Assembly: GCA_024123955.1 (NCBI GenBank)
Contig: CP099652.1
Location: forward strand, 3,720,001-3,784,000
DNA length: 64,000 nt
Reading direction: 5' to 3'
DNA from: Oxalobacteraceae bacterium OTU3CINTB1
GTDB lineage: Bacteria > Pseudomonadota > Gammaproteobacteria > Burkholderiales > Burkholderiaceae_D
Below, piece after piece: positions 7,901 through 21,615 of this stretch. The position numbers and the translations under genes are program-made. The notes beneath the pieces are model-generated. The model had not been told where the DNA came from. It did not search any database and worked only from the letters and a program-made list of their open reading frames with translations. Within the stretch, counting starts at the first letter, position 1; every line of letters begins with the position of its first letter.

Positions 7901-9063
7901 ATGCCGGTTGACCTGCACCTGCGCGAGCGCACCATCCTGATCGTCGACGACACGCCGGCCAACCTGACCGTGGCGGTGGCCATGCTGCAGCGCCATGGCC
8001 TGCGCCTGGCGGTGGCGCACAGCGGCGGCGAGGCGCTGCGCCGGGTGGCGTTCGCTCCCCCCGACCTGATCCTGCTCGACGTGATGTTGCCCGACATCGA
8101 CGGCTTCGAGGTGTGCCGCAGGCTCAAGTCCGGCGACGGGCCGGGCGCGGCGGTGCCAGTGATCTTCATGACCGCGCTCACCGGCACGGCCGAGAAGGTG
8201 GCCGGCTTCGCCGCCGGCGCGGTCGACTACGTGACCAAGCCCTTGCAGGCCGAGGAGGTGCTCGCGCGCGTGACCACCCACCTGCGGCTGGCCGCCATGC
8301 GGACTAAGCTGGTCGCGCAGAACGCCCAGCTGGAGGACGAGAACCGCGAACGGCGCGCGGCCGAACGGGTGCTGCAGCAATACCGCGACAGCCTGGAATT
8401 GCAGGTGGCCGAGCGCACCGCCGAGTTGCGCGAGCTCAGCGCCCACCGCGAATGCGCCCGCGAGGACGAGCGCAAGCACATCGCCCGCGAGCTGCACGAC
8501 GAGCTGGGGCAATCGCTAACGGCGCTGCGCATGCAGGCGGCGCTGCTGCGGGTGCGCTTCGGCGCCGACATCCCCGGCCTGAACGAGCAGGTGCGCGGCA
8601 TGACCGAACTGGTCGACCGCACCATCGGCGTGGTGCGCAACGTTGCCACCTGCCTGCGCCCGACCGTGCTCGACCTGGGCATCGGCGCGGCGCTCGAATG
8701 GCTGGTCGACGAGTTCCGCCGCAACAGCGGGCTCGATTGCAGCCTGGCCCTGGCGCTGGGCGACGGTCAGCTCAGCGAGCGCCAGGCCGTGGCCGTGTTC
8801 CGCATCGTGCAGGAGTCGCTCACCAACGTCGCCCGCCACGCCGACGCCAGCGAGACTTCGGTCTCGCTGCGCCTGGCGGCCACGGGCTGCGAATTGGAGG
8901 TCGAGGACGACGGCCGGGGCTTCGACCCGGCGCGCGCGCGGCCGCACTCGTTTGGCCTGCTCGGCATCCGCGAGCGCGTGCTCAGCCTGGACGGCCGGTT
9001 GAGCATCGCCAGCGGGCCGGGCGGCCGCACCCGCATCGTGGTGCAACTGCCGCCGGACCCGGC

Positions 9064-9067
<4 letters not shown>
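7901..9067 (+). CDS. Receiver-linked histidine kinase, HisKA_3 (NarX-like) type
   Basis: A 388-residue cytoplasmic kinase with no membrane segment. Residues 10-125 form a receiver domain (DD at 16-17, phospho-acceptor Asp60 in LILLDVMLPD, lysine in YVTKP). A coiled linker (about 135-185) follows. The HisKA_3 dimerisation domain has its phospho-accepting His199 in IARELHDELGQ. The HATPase domain has an N-box in VQESLTNVARHAD and a G-box in EDDGRGFDP and SFGLLGIRERV. HisKA_3 kinases pair with NarL-type regulators, so the gene just upstream is the expected partner. GGGGAACC sits before the ATG. The 3' end overlaps the next gene's ATG in an ATGA junction, so the two are probably translationally coupled. 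Confidence 0.92.
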
Positions 9068-14499
<5,432 letters not shown>

Positions 14500-14524
14500 A
14501 CCTGATGGCTTGCCCTACACGAAT

Positions 14525-14540
14525 GTACGGAAATCCCTAC
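14525..14540. promoter_or_regulatory. Near-palindrome GTACGGAAATCCCTAC, copy 2
   Basis: Same GTANGGA-WW-TCCNTAC symmetry as the site at 6977-6992. It lies 77 bases upstream of the small gene starting at 14618 and just after the hybrid-kinase stop, a position suitable for promoter control of that gene. Confidence 0.5.
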
Positions 14541-14617
14541 CCCATTTTCCTCCTTGCCTGATAGTGCCCGGCAGCGGCTTGAGGCATTGTCTCGGGACCA
14601 TGGCACAAGGAGTAAAA

Positions 14618-15013
14618 ATGAGGACGGCGTCACTATATGAGCACTACGAGCTGTATGTCAGGGAATACCGGTCGGTCCTGCAGTTGATCGACCGCGGCCT
14701 GAAAGTCCGTGGTTCGGACCCTGCGACTGCGGTGCGGGCGCGGCGCGAGCTGTTGGGCCGTGACGCGCTGGCCGCCTTCATCTACGTCACCGAGCGCATG
14801 CAGGCGGAGGTGTCCGACGGCAAGCTGGAGGTGGATGTCGTGCTGGCGGCGCTGGTGTACGAATGTTGCGACAAACTGACGTTGGCGAACGAGGAGAACG
14901 GCGAAGGCGGGCATGCCGAAAAGGAGTGCGGCCAGCGCCGGCACGGCGTGATTTCCCCGGCCGGGCGCCTGTTCCACGGGGCTTGCCAGCGTTTGCTCAA
15001 GCAGGGCGTCTGA
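14618..15013 (+). CDS. Small conserved-looking protein, function unknown
   Basis: 131 residues, start ATG preceded by AAGGAG at ideal spacing. The frame is open upstream into the kinase gene, but the strong ribosome-binding site decides the start. The sequence is mostly helical and charged (MRTASLYEHYELYVREYRSV at the start; later DALAAFIYVTERMQAEVSDG), with two adjacent cysteines in VYECCDKLT and an acidic/glycine stretch NEENGEGGHAEKECG. No signal peptide, membrane helix or known motif is seen. Because it follows the sensor cluster and carries the same upstream palindrome as the response-regulator gene, it may be an output of that pathway. I do not recognise the family. Confidence 0.75.
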   Translation: MRTASLYEHYELYVREYRSVLQLIDRGLKVRGSDPATAVRARRELLGRDALAAFIYVTERMQAEVSDGKLEVDVVLAALVYECCDKLTLANEENGEGGHAEKECGQRRHGVISPAGRLFHGACQRLLKQGV

Positions 15014-15160
15014 CGCCCCTGCGCCGGCTAAGGCCAAGCTCGATTGCCCGATTCTTAGGACCGCGCTGATTCTAATTAAAAAAACTATCATGCAGAATTG
15101 CTAACTGTATTAAGCTCGCGTTGCGCCGATTTGGCGCGCTCGAAAAATACAGGAGGCACT

Positions 15161-15808
15161 ATGCGCAACTTGTTCTTTGCTATCTGCTTTACGCTGGCCA
15201 GCTTGTTCGGCGGCGCCGCCCATGCGTACCAGTACAACTATATCAGCGAGGTCATTCCGGTCGAGTTCACCTCCATTCGGGGCGACTTCACGTATATCCA
15301 GTACAGCGTCATCACCGCCCATATCTTCACGCCGACGCTGCTGACCGCCGGCTCCACCTGGGCCCCGGGCACCCAGATCCACATGTACCGCTTCAGTGAA
15401 AATTTCGCGCAGCAGGCCCTGATCTACCCGGACCCGAGCGCAGACCCGACTTTTCCGCCAGGCTCGGTGTGGAATCCCAACTATACGGTGACGATGAACA
15501 TCGGCGCCGTCGATGCCAACGGCCTGCCGACGGTGTTCGACATCAGCCTGCAGCGCCAGCTTCGCACGCCGCCGGGCTTTGAAGACCTCAGCAATCTGCT
15601 CGTCTCCAATACCGGCGACCGTGCATGGGGCGGCTACGAAACCTATACGACGTTCAACGGCGCCGCCACCATGCCGGGCACCTGGACCATGGGCGCGGCC
15701 CCGATACCCGAACCGGAAACCTACGCGATGATGCTGGCGGGCATGGCCCTGGTCGGCGCCGTGGCGCGCCGCCGCAGCGCCCGCCGCGGGTCCGGACTGG
15801 CAATTTGA
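15161..15808 (+). CDS. PEP-CTERM sorting-domain protein
   Basis: 215 residues, start ATG with a perfect AGGAGG five bases upstream. An N-terminal signal peptide (MRNLFFAICFTLASLFGGAAHA) precedes a mature region rich in Tyr, Thr and Pro with no known fold that I can name. The C-terminus is a classic PEP-CTERM tag: IPEPETYAMMLAGMALVGAV, then the basic tail ARRRSARRG. Such proteins are exported, cut by exosortase and linked to the cell surface or exopolysaccharide matrix. No exosortase gene lies in this window. Only about 147 bases separate it from the upstream gene, including an AT-rich stretch (TTCTAATTAAAAAAACTATC) that may hold its promoter. Confidence 0.9.
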   Translation: MRNLFFAICFTLASLFGGAAHAYQYNYISEVIPVEFTSIRGDFTYIQYSVITAHIFTPTLLTAGSTWAPGTQIHMYRFSENFAQQALIYPDPSADPTFPPGSVWNPNYTVTMNIGAVDANGLPTVFDISLQRQLRTPPGFEDLSNLLVSNTGDRAWGGYETYTTFNGAATMPGTWTMGAAPIPEPETYAMMLAGMALVGAVARRRSARRGSGLAI

Positions 15809-15865
15809 CCAGGACGGTAGCGCAGGTATCGAAGCGAACACCAGAAGGTGGGTCGGGGTCCCGCA

Positions 15866-15975
15866 GGCCGCATTGATCCCGCCCGCATCGGCGTAATGGG
15901 CTTCTCGCGCGGCGCAGCGGTCGCCTTCCGCAGCGCCATCGAGCAGCTGCGCCATGCCGTCACGGCGCGGCCGGT
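15866..15975 (+). pseudogene. Remnant of a dienelactone-hydrolase-like alpha/beta hydrolase
   Basis: About 36 in-frame residues read GRIDPARIGVMGFSRGAAVA and continue with FRSAIEQLRHAV. The GFSRG pentapeptide is the nucleophile elbow of dienelactone-hydrolase-type alpha/beta hydrolases, and the preceding DPARIGVMG is typical of the strand before it. There is no start, catalytic Asp or His, and the frame then runs into the vapBC region. It is therefore a broken fragment left between the PEP-CTERM gene and the toxin-antitoxin pair. Identification rests on the single motif and its context. Confidence 0.55.
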
Positions 15976-16049
15976 GAGGCATATGTCTTGCCTATGCTAT
16001 GATCGGCTGCTATATAGAAGATGTCCGCCATATATTTGGGAGTTGCCTT

Positions 16050-16280
16050 ATGCGTACTGTCTCAATTTTCAAAAACGGAAAGAATCAAGCAATCCGCCTC
16101 CCTGCCGACATGTCTTATGAGGGTGTCGGCGAGCTGGAAATCACGCGCAGCGGTGACACCATTACACTGCGTCCTGTTCGCCCGAGTTGGTCATCGCTGG
16201 CTGAATTGCCCAAGGCCGATGCCGACTTTCTGCAAGAGCGTCAGGCCGTTGTCAATGACGAAGGCAGGTTTGGTCTGTGA
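16050..16280 (+). CDS. vapB: VapB-type antitoxin (AbrB/SpoVT fold)
   Basis: 76 residues. The N-terminus MRTVSIFKNGKNQAIRLPAD is the swapped-hairpin DNA-binding domain of VapB antitoxins (FKNGxSQAVRLP pattern). The C-terminal segment, rich in Trp, Leu and acidic residues (about 45-76), should wrap the toxin. Start chosen at 16050 because the domain begins there and GGGAG lies 7 bases upstream. The stop overlaps the vapC start (GTGA), the usual coupled arrangement. Expected role: neutralise VapC and repress the operon. Confidence 0.9.
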   Translation: MRTVSIFKNGKNQAIRLPADMSYEGVGELEITRSGDTITLRPVRPSWSSLAELPKADADFLQERQAVVNDEGRFGL

Positions 16281-16696
16281 CCACGTACATGCTGGATACC
16301 TACATCTGCTCGTTCATTATGCGCGAGCACCCAGTGTCTGTTTTGCAACGATTGACCGAAAAGGTGGCGCAGAACAATCGGATCGTAATTTCGGCAGCTA
16401 CCTATGCCGAAATGCGCTACGGGCAGATCGGCAAGAAGGCATCGCCCAAGCATAAAAACCTGGTTGATGAGTTCGTGAAGCGCCTGGACGCGGTCTTGCC
16501 ATGGGATCAGGCCGCCGTTGATGCGACGATAGAGGTGAAGACCCAACTAACCAAGGCAGGATCGGTCATTGGCGAGAACGACATCGCAATTGCCGGGCAC
16601 GCTATTTCTACGGGTTGTGTGGTGGTTACAAATAACGTACGTGAATTCAGCCGCGTACCTGGTCTGTCGTATGAGGATTGGGGGGCATCAACATGA
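16277..16696 (+). CDS. vapC: VapC-type PIN-domain ribonuclease toxin
   Basis: 139 residues, starting with GTG overlapping the vapB stop. PIN-domain acidic residues are visible: Asp7 in YMLDTYICSF, Glu45 in SAATYAEMRYG and Asp102 in IGENDIAIAGHA. The end has the VTNNVREFSRVPGL motif of enteric-type VapC proteins that cleave initiator tRNA. Position 9 is Tyr where most relatives have Asn (DTN), a possible change near the metal site. Base composition is visibly lower in GC than in the flanking genes, consistent with acquisition. It sits beside a broken hydrolase gene. Confidence 0.9.
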   Translation: MTTYMLDTYICSFIMREHPVSVLQRLTEKVAQNNRIVISAATYAEMRYGQIGKKASPKHKNLVDEFVKRLDAVLPWDQAAVDATIEVKTQLTKAGSVIGENDIAIAGHAISTGCVVVTNNVREFSRVPGLSYEDWGAST

Positions 16697-16771
16697 GTAG
16701 GCTTCATAGCCGGCGCCAGGCCAGTCGGGCGTGAACGTGGTGAGCCGGTGTAAGGCGGTTGCTGTGCTCAC

Positions 16772-16822
16772 GTTTAGCGTACGCCCCGGTCCAGCCGGGG
16801 TTTAGCACACCCCACGCTAAAC
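16772..16822. repeat. Nested inverted repeats upstream of the GH5 gene
   Basis: An outer 9-bp pair GTTTAGCGT (16772-16780) and ACGCTAAAC (16814-16822) encloses an inner CCCCGG-TCCAG-CCGGGG hairpin (16784-16800). A further short GC hairpin AGGGG-CTT-CCCCT lies at 16881-16893 just before the gene's ribosome-binding site. It could be a vapBC terminator, a REP-like element or a leader structure; the sequence does not decide. Confidence 0.45.
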
Positions 16823-16917
16823 TGATTGTAAAAACCGCCTCATCGAAAATTCACACCATTTGCTTCCATATAATTAAACGAGGGGCTTCCCCTTAATAAC
16901 AATACTGGAGAGCATGG

Positions 16918-18060
16918 ATGAAAAAGTATATCAAGCAGTTGTTGATCGCCGGCGCGATCGTGTTGTCGGCGGTGGGGCAGGCCCAAGCCCAAGCTACGCC
17001 GACTTGTTCGAGCGCGGCGTCCGATCCGGACGGTGACGGCTGGGGCTGGGAGAACAACCAGTCCTGCAAGGTGGCGCCCAAGTGCGCGAGCGCCTCGTCG
17101 GACCCGGATGGCGATGGTTGGGGCTGGGAAAACAATCAATCTTGCATGGTGGTCGCCAGCGCGCCGAAGGGGTTCACAGTGTCCGGCAGCGTGCTGAAGG
17201 ACGCCAATGGCAACGCCTTCATCGCCCGTGGCGTCAACAACCCGCATGCGTGGTACGACACCCAGTCCGTCAACGTGTTGCCGAATCTGGCGGCGCGCAA
17301 GACCAACCTGATACGCGTCGTCTGGACCATGAACGGCACCGCGTCGCGCCTCGACCAGATCCTGACCGCCATCGAAGCGCAGAAGATGGTGTCCATCGTC
17401 GAACTGCATGACGGCACCGGAAGCAACAGCACAGCGGTGCTTCAGCGCATGGCAAACTACTGGGTGCGCAGCGATGTCGCCGCCGTGCTCAAGAAGCACG
17501 AGCGCAGCACCATGATCAACATCGCCAACGAGTGGGGCGACAACGACATGACACCGCTGCAGTGGCGCAACGCCTACATGCAGCCGATCACCACCCTGCG
17601 CAACGCCGGCTTTACCACCACCATCGTGATCGACAGTCCCGCGTGGGGCCAGGACGCCAGCGCGGGCTTGTTGTACGGCTGGGACCTGCTCAACCACGAC
17701 CCACGGCACAACCTGCTGTTCTCGGTGCACGCGTACGTCCGGTTCAACAACCCGAACGACATCTACAACATGATGAACAACTACAAGAGCAATAACCTGG
17801 CCTTGTTAATCGGCGAGTTCGGCTACAACTACAACAACGGCAACAACAATCTGGGCTCCAAGGTTGACGCGCCGCTGCTGATGCAGTATGCCCAGCAATT
17901 CGGCGTCGGCTACGTGGCGTGGTCGACGCAGGGCAATGATGCCGCCAACGCCTGGCTCGACTTGATGACCAACTGGTCCACCACCACCAGCTGGGGCAAC
18001 ACGGTGTGGTACGGCCAGCATGGCATCAGCAACACGGCGAAGAAAGCGTCGATCTACTAA
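16918..18060 (+). CDS. Secreted GH5 glycoside hydrolase, beta-mannanase-like, with two CBM10-like motifs
   Basis: 380 residues, GGAG 7 bases before the ATG. The signal peptide MKKYIKQLLIAGAIVLSAVG ends with QAQA near residue 25. Then come two near-identical 23-residue units, each containing SDPDGDGWGWENNQSC (about residues 35-50 and 61-76). The GWGWENNxSC part matches CBM10 cellulose-binding modules, while DPDGDG looks like a calcium loop. The catalytic domain (about 85-380) starts GFTVSGSVLKDANGNAFIAR, contains RGVNNPHAWY, and has general acid Glu205 in NIANEWGD and nucleophile Glu300 in LLIGEFGYN. The start pattern is that of GH5 subfamily 8 mannanases, but substrate is inferred. It is monocistronic, converging on the ROK gene. 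Confidence 0.88.
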   Translation: MKKYIKQLLIAGAIVLSAVGQAQAQATPTCSSAASDPDGDGWGWENNQSCKVAPKCASASSDPDGDGWGWENNQSCMVVASAPKGFTVSGSVLKDANGNAFIARGVNNPHAWYDTQSVNVLPNLAARKTNLIRVVWTMNGTASRLDQILTAIEAQKMVSIVELHDGTGSNSTAVLQRMANYWVRSDVAAVLKKHERSTMINIANEWGDNDMTPLQWRNAYMQPITTLRNAGFTTTIVIDSPAWGQDASAGLLYGWDLLNHDPRHNLLFSVHAYVRFNNPNDIYNMMNNYKSNNLALLIGEFGYNYNNGNNNLGSKVDAPLLMQYAQQFGVGYVAWSTQGNDAANAWLDLMTNWSTTTSWGNTVWYGQHGISNTAKKASIY

Positions 18061-18080
18061 CCGTCAGGCAAGCTGTACGC

Positions 18081-19346
18081 CTACTTGTCGGACTTGAGGA
18101 ACAGGTCGCTGTCCGGGGCGAAGTTGGCGTACAGCGGGAGCAGGGCGCCGCCGATGGCGCGGGCGTCCGAGCCGATGGTGCCGCCCAGCACCGACGGCCG
18201 CGACACGCCTTCCCAGCTGTAGTAGCCCAGCGCGGCCTCCACCTGCGGCAGCAGCTCGTCGAGCAGGCTGCGCTCGCACGAGCCGTCGATGATCACGCTG
18301 TCGAGGTCGAGCAGGCAGGCGGCGCTGTTGATGGTCAGCGCGATGGCGCGCGCGGCATGGTCCAGCCAGGCCATCGTGTGCGGTCGCCACGGTTCGCGCA
18401 GCGCGCGGCCGTCGAAACAGGCCGCTTCGTCGAGCCCGGCGGCGATGAACGATCGCTCCAGGCTGAACAAGGAGGCGTCGCTGAGCAGTTGCGCCGGTTG
18501 GGTGGCGTCGCCGCGCCGCGCCAGGCCCAGCGGGATCGAGCCGATGGCGCCGGCGTTGCCGTGCAGGCCGCCGCGCAAATTGCTGTCGATGACCAGGCCG
18601 CCGCCGATAAAGGTATCGACGTACACGTACAGGAAACTCTTGACGCTGCGTCCCCGCCCGGCAACCAGTTCGGCCACGCAGGCGGCGGCGGTGTCCTTGA
18701 CGAATTGCACCGGCAAGCCGGTCATCGCCTGCACCCGTTCGCGGATGTCGATGCGGTTCCATTTTTCCGCCTGCTCGGGGGCGATGCCGAGCAGCTTCTG
18801 CCAGCCGCCCAGGGCCAGCGGGGCGGCGATGCCGATCCCGCTCAGGCGCTTGGCGCGCACCGGGCCGAGCCGCTCATGGATCAGCGCCAGTTGCTTTTCG
18901 ATTTCGACGAACAGCGTGTCCGGATCGGGGAAGGTGTACGACAGCGACGAGCGCTCGCGCGTCTTGCCGACGAAGTCGATCAGCAGCACGTCCAGGCTGC
19001 GCCGCGCGATCTTGATGCCGATCGAAAACGCGCCGTCCGGGTCCAGCGCGATCGGCACCGACGGTTGCCCGACCTTGCCGCGCAGCGCTTCCAGTTTAAG
19101 CACCAAACCTTCTTCGAGCAGGCGGTTGATGATCAGCGAGATGGTCTGCGTGCTGAGATTGGTCTGCCTGGCCAGATCGGCTTTCGGCATTGGGCCCTGC
19201 AAGCGGATGGTTTGCAGCACGACCCGTTCGTTGAACTGGCTCATGCCGATCTGGTTGGAGCCGCGCGGGCGCAGCGTCCGGATGTCAGCCTCGGTGGAAA
19301 CCCCACCAGGCGCGGTCTCTCTTTGTAATTTTTGATTGTTTGGCAT
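18081..19346 (-). CDS. ROK-family transcriptional regulator
   Basis: 421 residues. An N-terminal winged helix-turn-helix (about residues 35-95: FNERVVLQTIRLQGPMPKAD, then LARQTNLSTQTISLIINRLL) is followed by a ROK sugar-kinase-like domain from about residue 105. That domain has the GGGLVIDSNLRGGLHGNAGA glycine motif but an atypical zinc-binding region: I see no clear CxCGxxGC cluster, so the usual ROK zinc site seems missing. ROK regulators respond to sugars and control transport operons. The gene begins 7 bases after the mutarotase stop and reads the same way, making it the last gene of the frc operon. It probably acts on the palindrome at 22701-22729. Confidence 0.88.
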   Translation of the reverse strand: MPNNQKLQRETAPGGVSTEADIRTLRPRGSNQIGMSQFNERVVLQTIRLQGPMPKADLARQTNLSTQTISLIINRLLEEGLVLKLEALRGKVGQPSVPIALDPDGAFSIGIKIARRSLDVLLIDFVGKTRERSSLSYTFPDPDTLFVEIEKQLALIHERLGPVRAKRLSGIGIAAPLALGGWQKLLGIAPEQAEKWNRIDIRERVQAMTGLPVQFVKDTAAACVAELVAGRGRSVKSFLYVYVDTFIGGGLVIDSNLRGGLHGNAGAIGSIPLGLARRGDATQPAQLLSDASLFSLERSFIAAGLDEAACFDGRALREPWRPHTMAWLDHAARAIALTINSAACLLDLDSVIIDGSCERSLLDELLPQVEAALGYYSWEGVSRPSVLGGTIGSDARAIGGALLPLYANFAPDSDLFLKSDK

Positions 19347-19353
19347 TATTTAA

Positions 19354-19798
19354 TTATGCCAGAGCGGCACCGATCACGCCCTTCTTAAAAATGAAGTTGG
19401 CGTACGGTTGCGCCTCGCCGGTTTGCACGATGGCGTAGGCGCCGGCGACCCGGTCGTAGAAGGCGAAACGCTCGACGGCGGCGCATTGTCCGGGCGCGGC
19501 CGAGGCCAGTTCGCTGGCCAGCGCGATGACCGAGCGCTGCACGGCGGAGGCGTAGCCTTCGGGCGTATGCTCGACCTTCATGTAGGCCACCGGTTGCTCC
19601 ACCGACTGGTCCAGCGGGAACACCGACAGCACCGCCTGGCAGGCGCGGCGCAGATCGATGCCCGGCATGCGGATGACCGGCTTGCCACGGCCCAGCGACG
19701 CCGCCGTGAAGTTGGCGTCCACCACCACGATCTCGTCGCCGTGCCCCATCTCGCACAACACCTTCAGCAACTCGGGCGTGAGCGCGGCATCGATTCCT

Positions 19799-19806
<8 letters not shown>
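19354..19806 (-). CDS. RbsD/FucU-family sugar mutarotase
   Basis: About 150 residues. The family hallmark near the N-terminus, LKGIDAALTPELLKVLCEMG followed by HGDEIVVVDANF, contains the catalytic-region histidine. The centre and end (FAFYDRVAGAYAIVQTGE, then QPYANFIFKKGV) are typical of FucU-type proteins. Such enzymes interconvert sugar anomers so that the imported form can be phosphorylated. An ATG at 19812 is also possible, but GGAAG is better placed for the ATG at 19806, which overlaps the ATPase gene by 8 bases. It belongs to the frcBCA operon, supporting a pentose/hexose pathway role. Confidence 0.88.
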
Positions 19807-20593
<787 letters not shown>

Positions 20594-20595
20594 GA

Positions 20596-21603
20596 TTAAC
20601 CCTTCTTGTGGGTGAGTTGGTCGGTGGCCACAGCCAGGATCACCAGCACGCCCGTGACCAGTACCTGATACACCGAGGGCACGCCCATCAGCGTCAAACC
20701 ATTGCGGAACACGCCGACGATCAGCACGCCGATCAGGGTGCCGACGATCGAGCCGCGACCGCCGAACAGGCTGGTGCCGCCGATAACGACGGCGGTGATG
20801 CTGTCGAGGTTGTCCGTGGCGCCGGCCTGCGGATCGCCGACGCCCATGCGGGCCACCGACAACATCGAGGCGATGCCGTAGAACAGGCCCGCAGCCATGT
20901 ACACGCCCAGCATGACCTTGCCGGTGGCGATGCCGGTCAGCCGCGCCGACTCGGGATTGTTGCCGACGGCGTAGACGTGACGGCCCGGCGCCGTATCGCG
21001 CAGGAACAGCCAGGTCAGGATGTACAGCGCGATCATCAGCACCGTGCCGTAGGTGATCGCGGTCTGGCCGAGCTGGAAGGTGTTCCCGAAGAACATCATC
21101 GATTCCGGCACGTCGGTGACGGTTTGCGCGCCCGAGTAGATTTGCGTCAGCGCGAAGGCGATGTTCATCGTGCCCAAGGTAACGATAAAGGCGGGCAGTT
21201 TAATCCGGGTCACCAGCGCGCCGTTGAGCGCGCCGATGGCGGTGCAAACGGCGATGCCGCAGGCGATGGCAACATAGGGATCGATGCCCATGTCGACGGC
21301 GAACTTGCTCATCACGACCGAGCCGAGCGCCATCACCATGCCGCACGACAGGTCGATGCCGGCGGTCAGCACGATCAAGGTTTGGCCGAGGGCGATCACG
21401 CCGACGATCATCACCTGTTGCAGGATCAGCGAGAAGTTCTGGCCGCTCAAAAAGCGGTCCGATTGCGACGCGAAGAACAGCGAGGCGACCACCAAGGCGA
21501 TGAACGGCCCCAGCGTGGAAACGGGTGGCAGACGGTCGAGCAGGCGGGCGTTCATGGTGGCGTCCTTGGTGAGGGGCAGGGAGCCCTGCAGGCGGGTATT
21601 CAT
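20596..21603 (-). CDS. frcC: Sugar ABC transporter permease, FrcC-like
   Basis: 335 residues with about ten hydrophobic segments in the BPD_transp_2 (RbsC/FrcC) family. Characteristic parts are GQTLIVLTAGIDLSCGMVMA in the first half and AVVIGGTSLFGGRGSIVGTL near the end, the family's signature loop. AAGGAG sits 8 bases before the ATG at 21603. A second ATG 16 codons later would still keep the first membrane helix. It is the membrane pore for the sugar bound by the adjacent FrcB-like protein, with 12 bases between the genes. Confidence 0.93.
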   Translation of the reverse strand: MNTRLQGSLPLTKDATMNARLLDRLPPVSTLGPFIALVVASLFFASQSDRFLSGQNFSLILQQVMIVGVIALGQTLIVLTAGIDLSCGMVMALGSVVMSKFAVDMGIDPYVAIACGIAVCTAIGALNGALVTRIKLPAFIVTLGTMNIAFALTQIYSGAQTVTDVPESMMFFGNTFQLGQTAITYGTVLMIALYILTWLFLRDTAPGRHVYAVGNNPESARLTGIATGKVMLGVYMAAGLFYGIASMLSVARMGVGDPQAGATDNLDSITAVVIGGTSLFGGRGSIVGTLIGVLIVGVFRNGLTLMGVPSVYQVLVTGVLVILAVATDQLTHKKG

Positions 21604-21615
21604 GGTCGCGGCTCC

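Noticed and set aside
8452..9063. Extended N-terminus for the propeller hybrid kinase
   Set aside because: The frame is open, but this stretch lies over the receiver-kinase gene and is Arg/Ala-rich. The ATGA overlap at 9064 and the hydrophobic signal just after it define the start.
15014..15160. Sigma-54 promoter upstream of the PEP-CTERM gene
   Set aside because: TTGGCGCGCTCGAAAA is somewhat like the -24 half, but the -12 TTGC element is absent.
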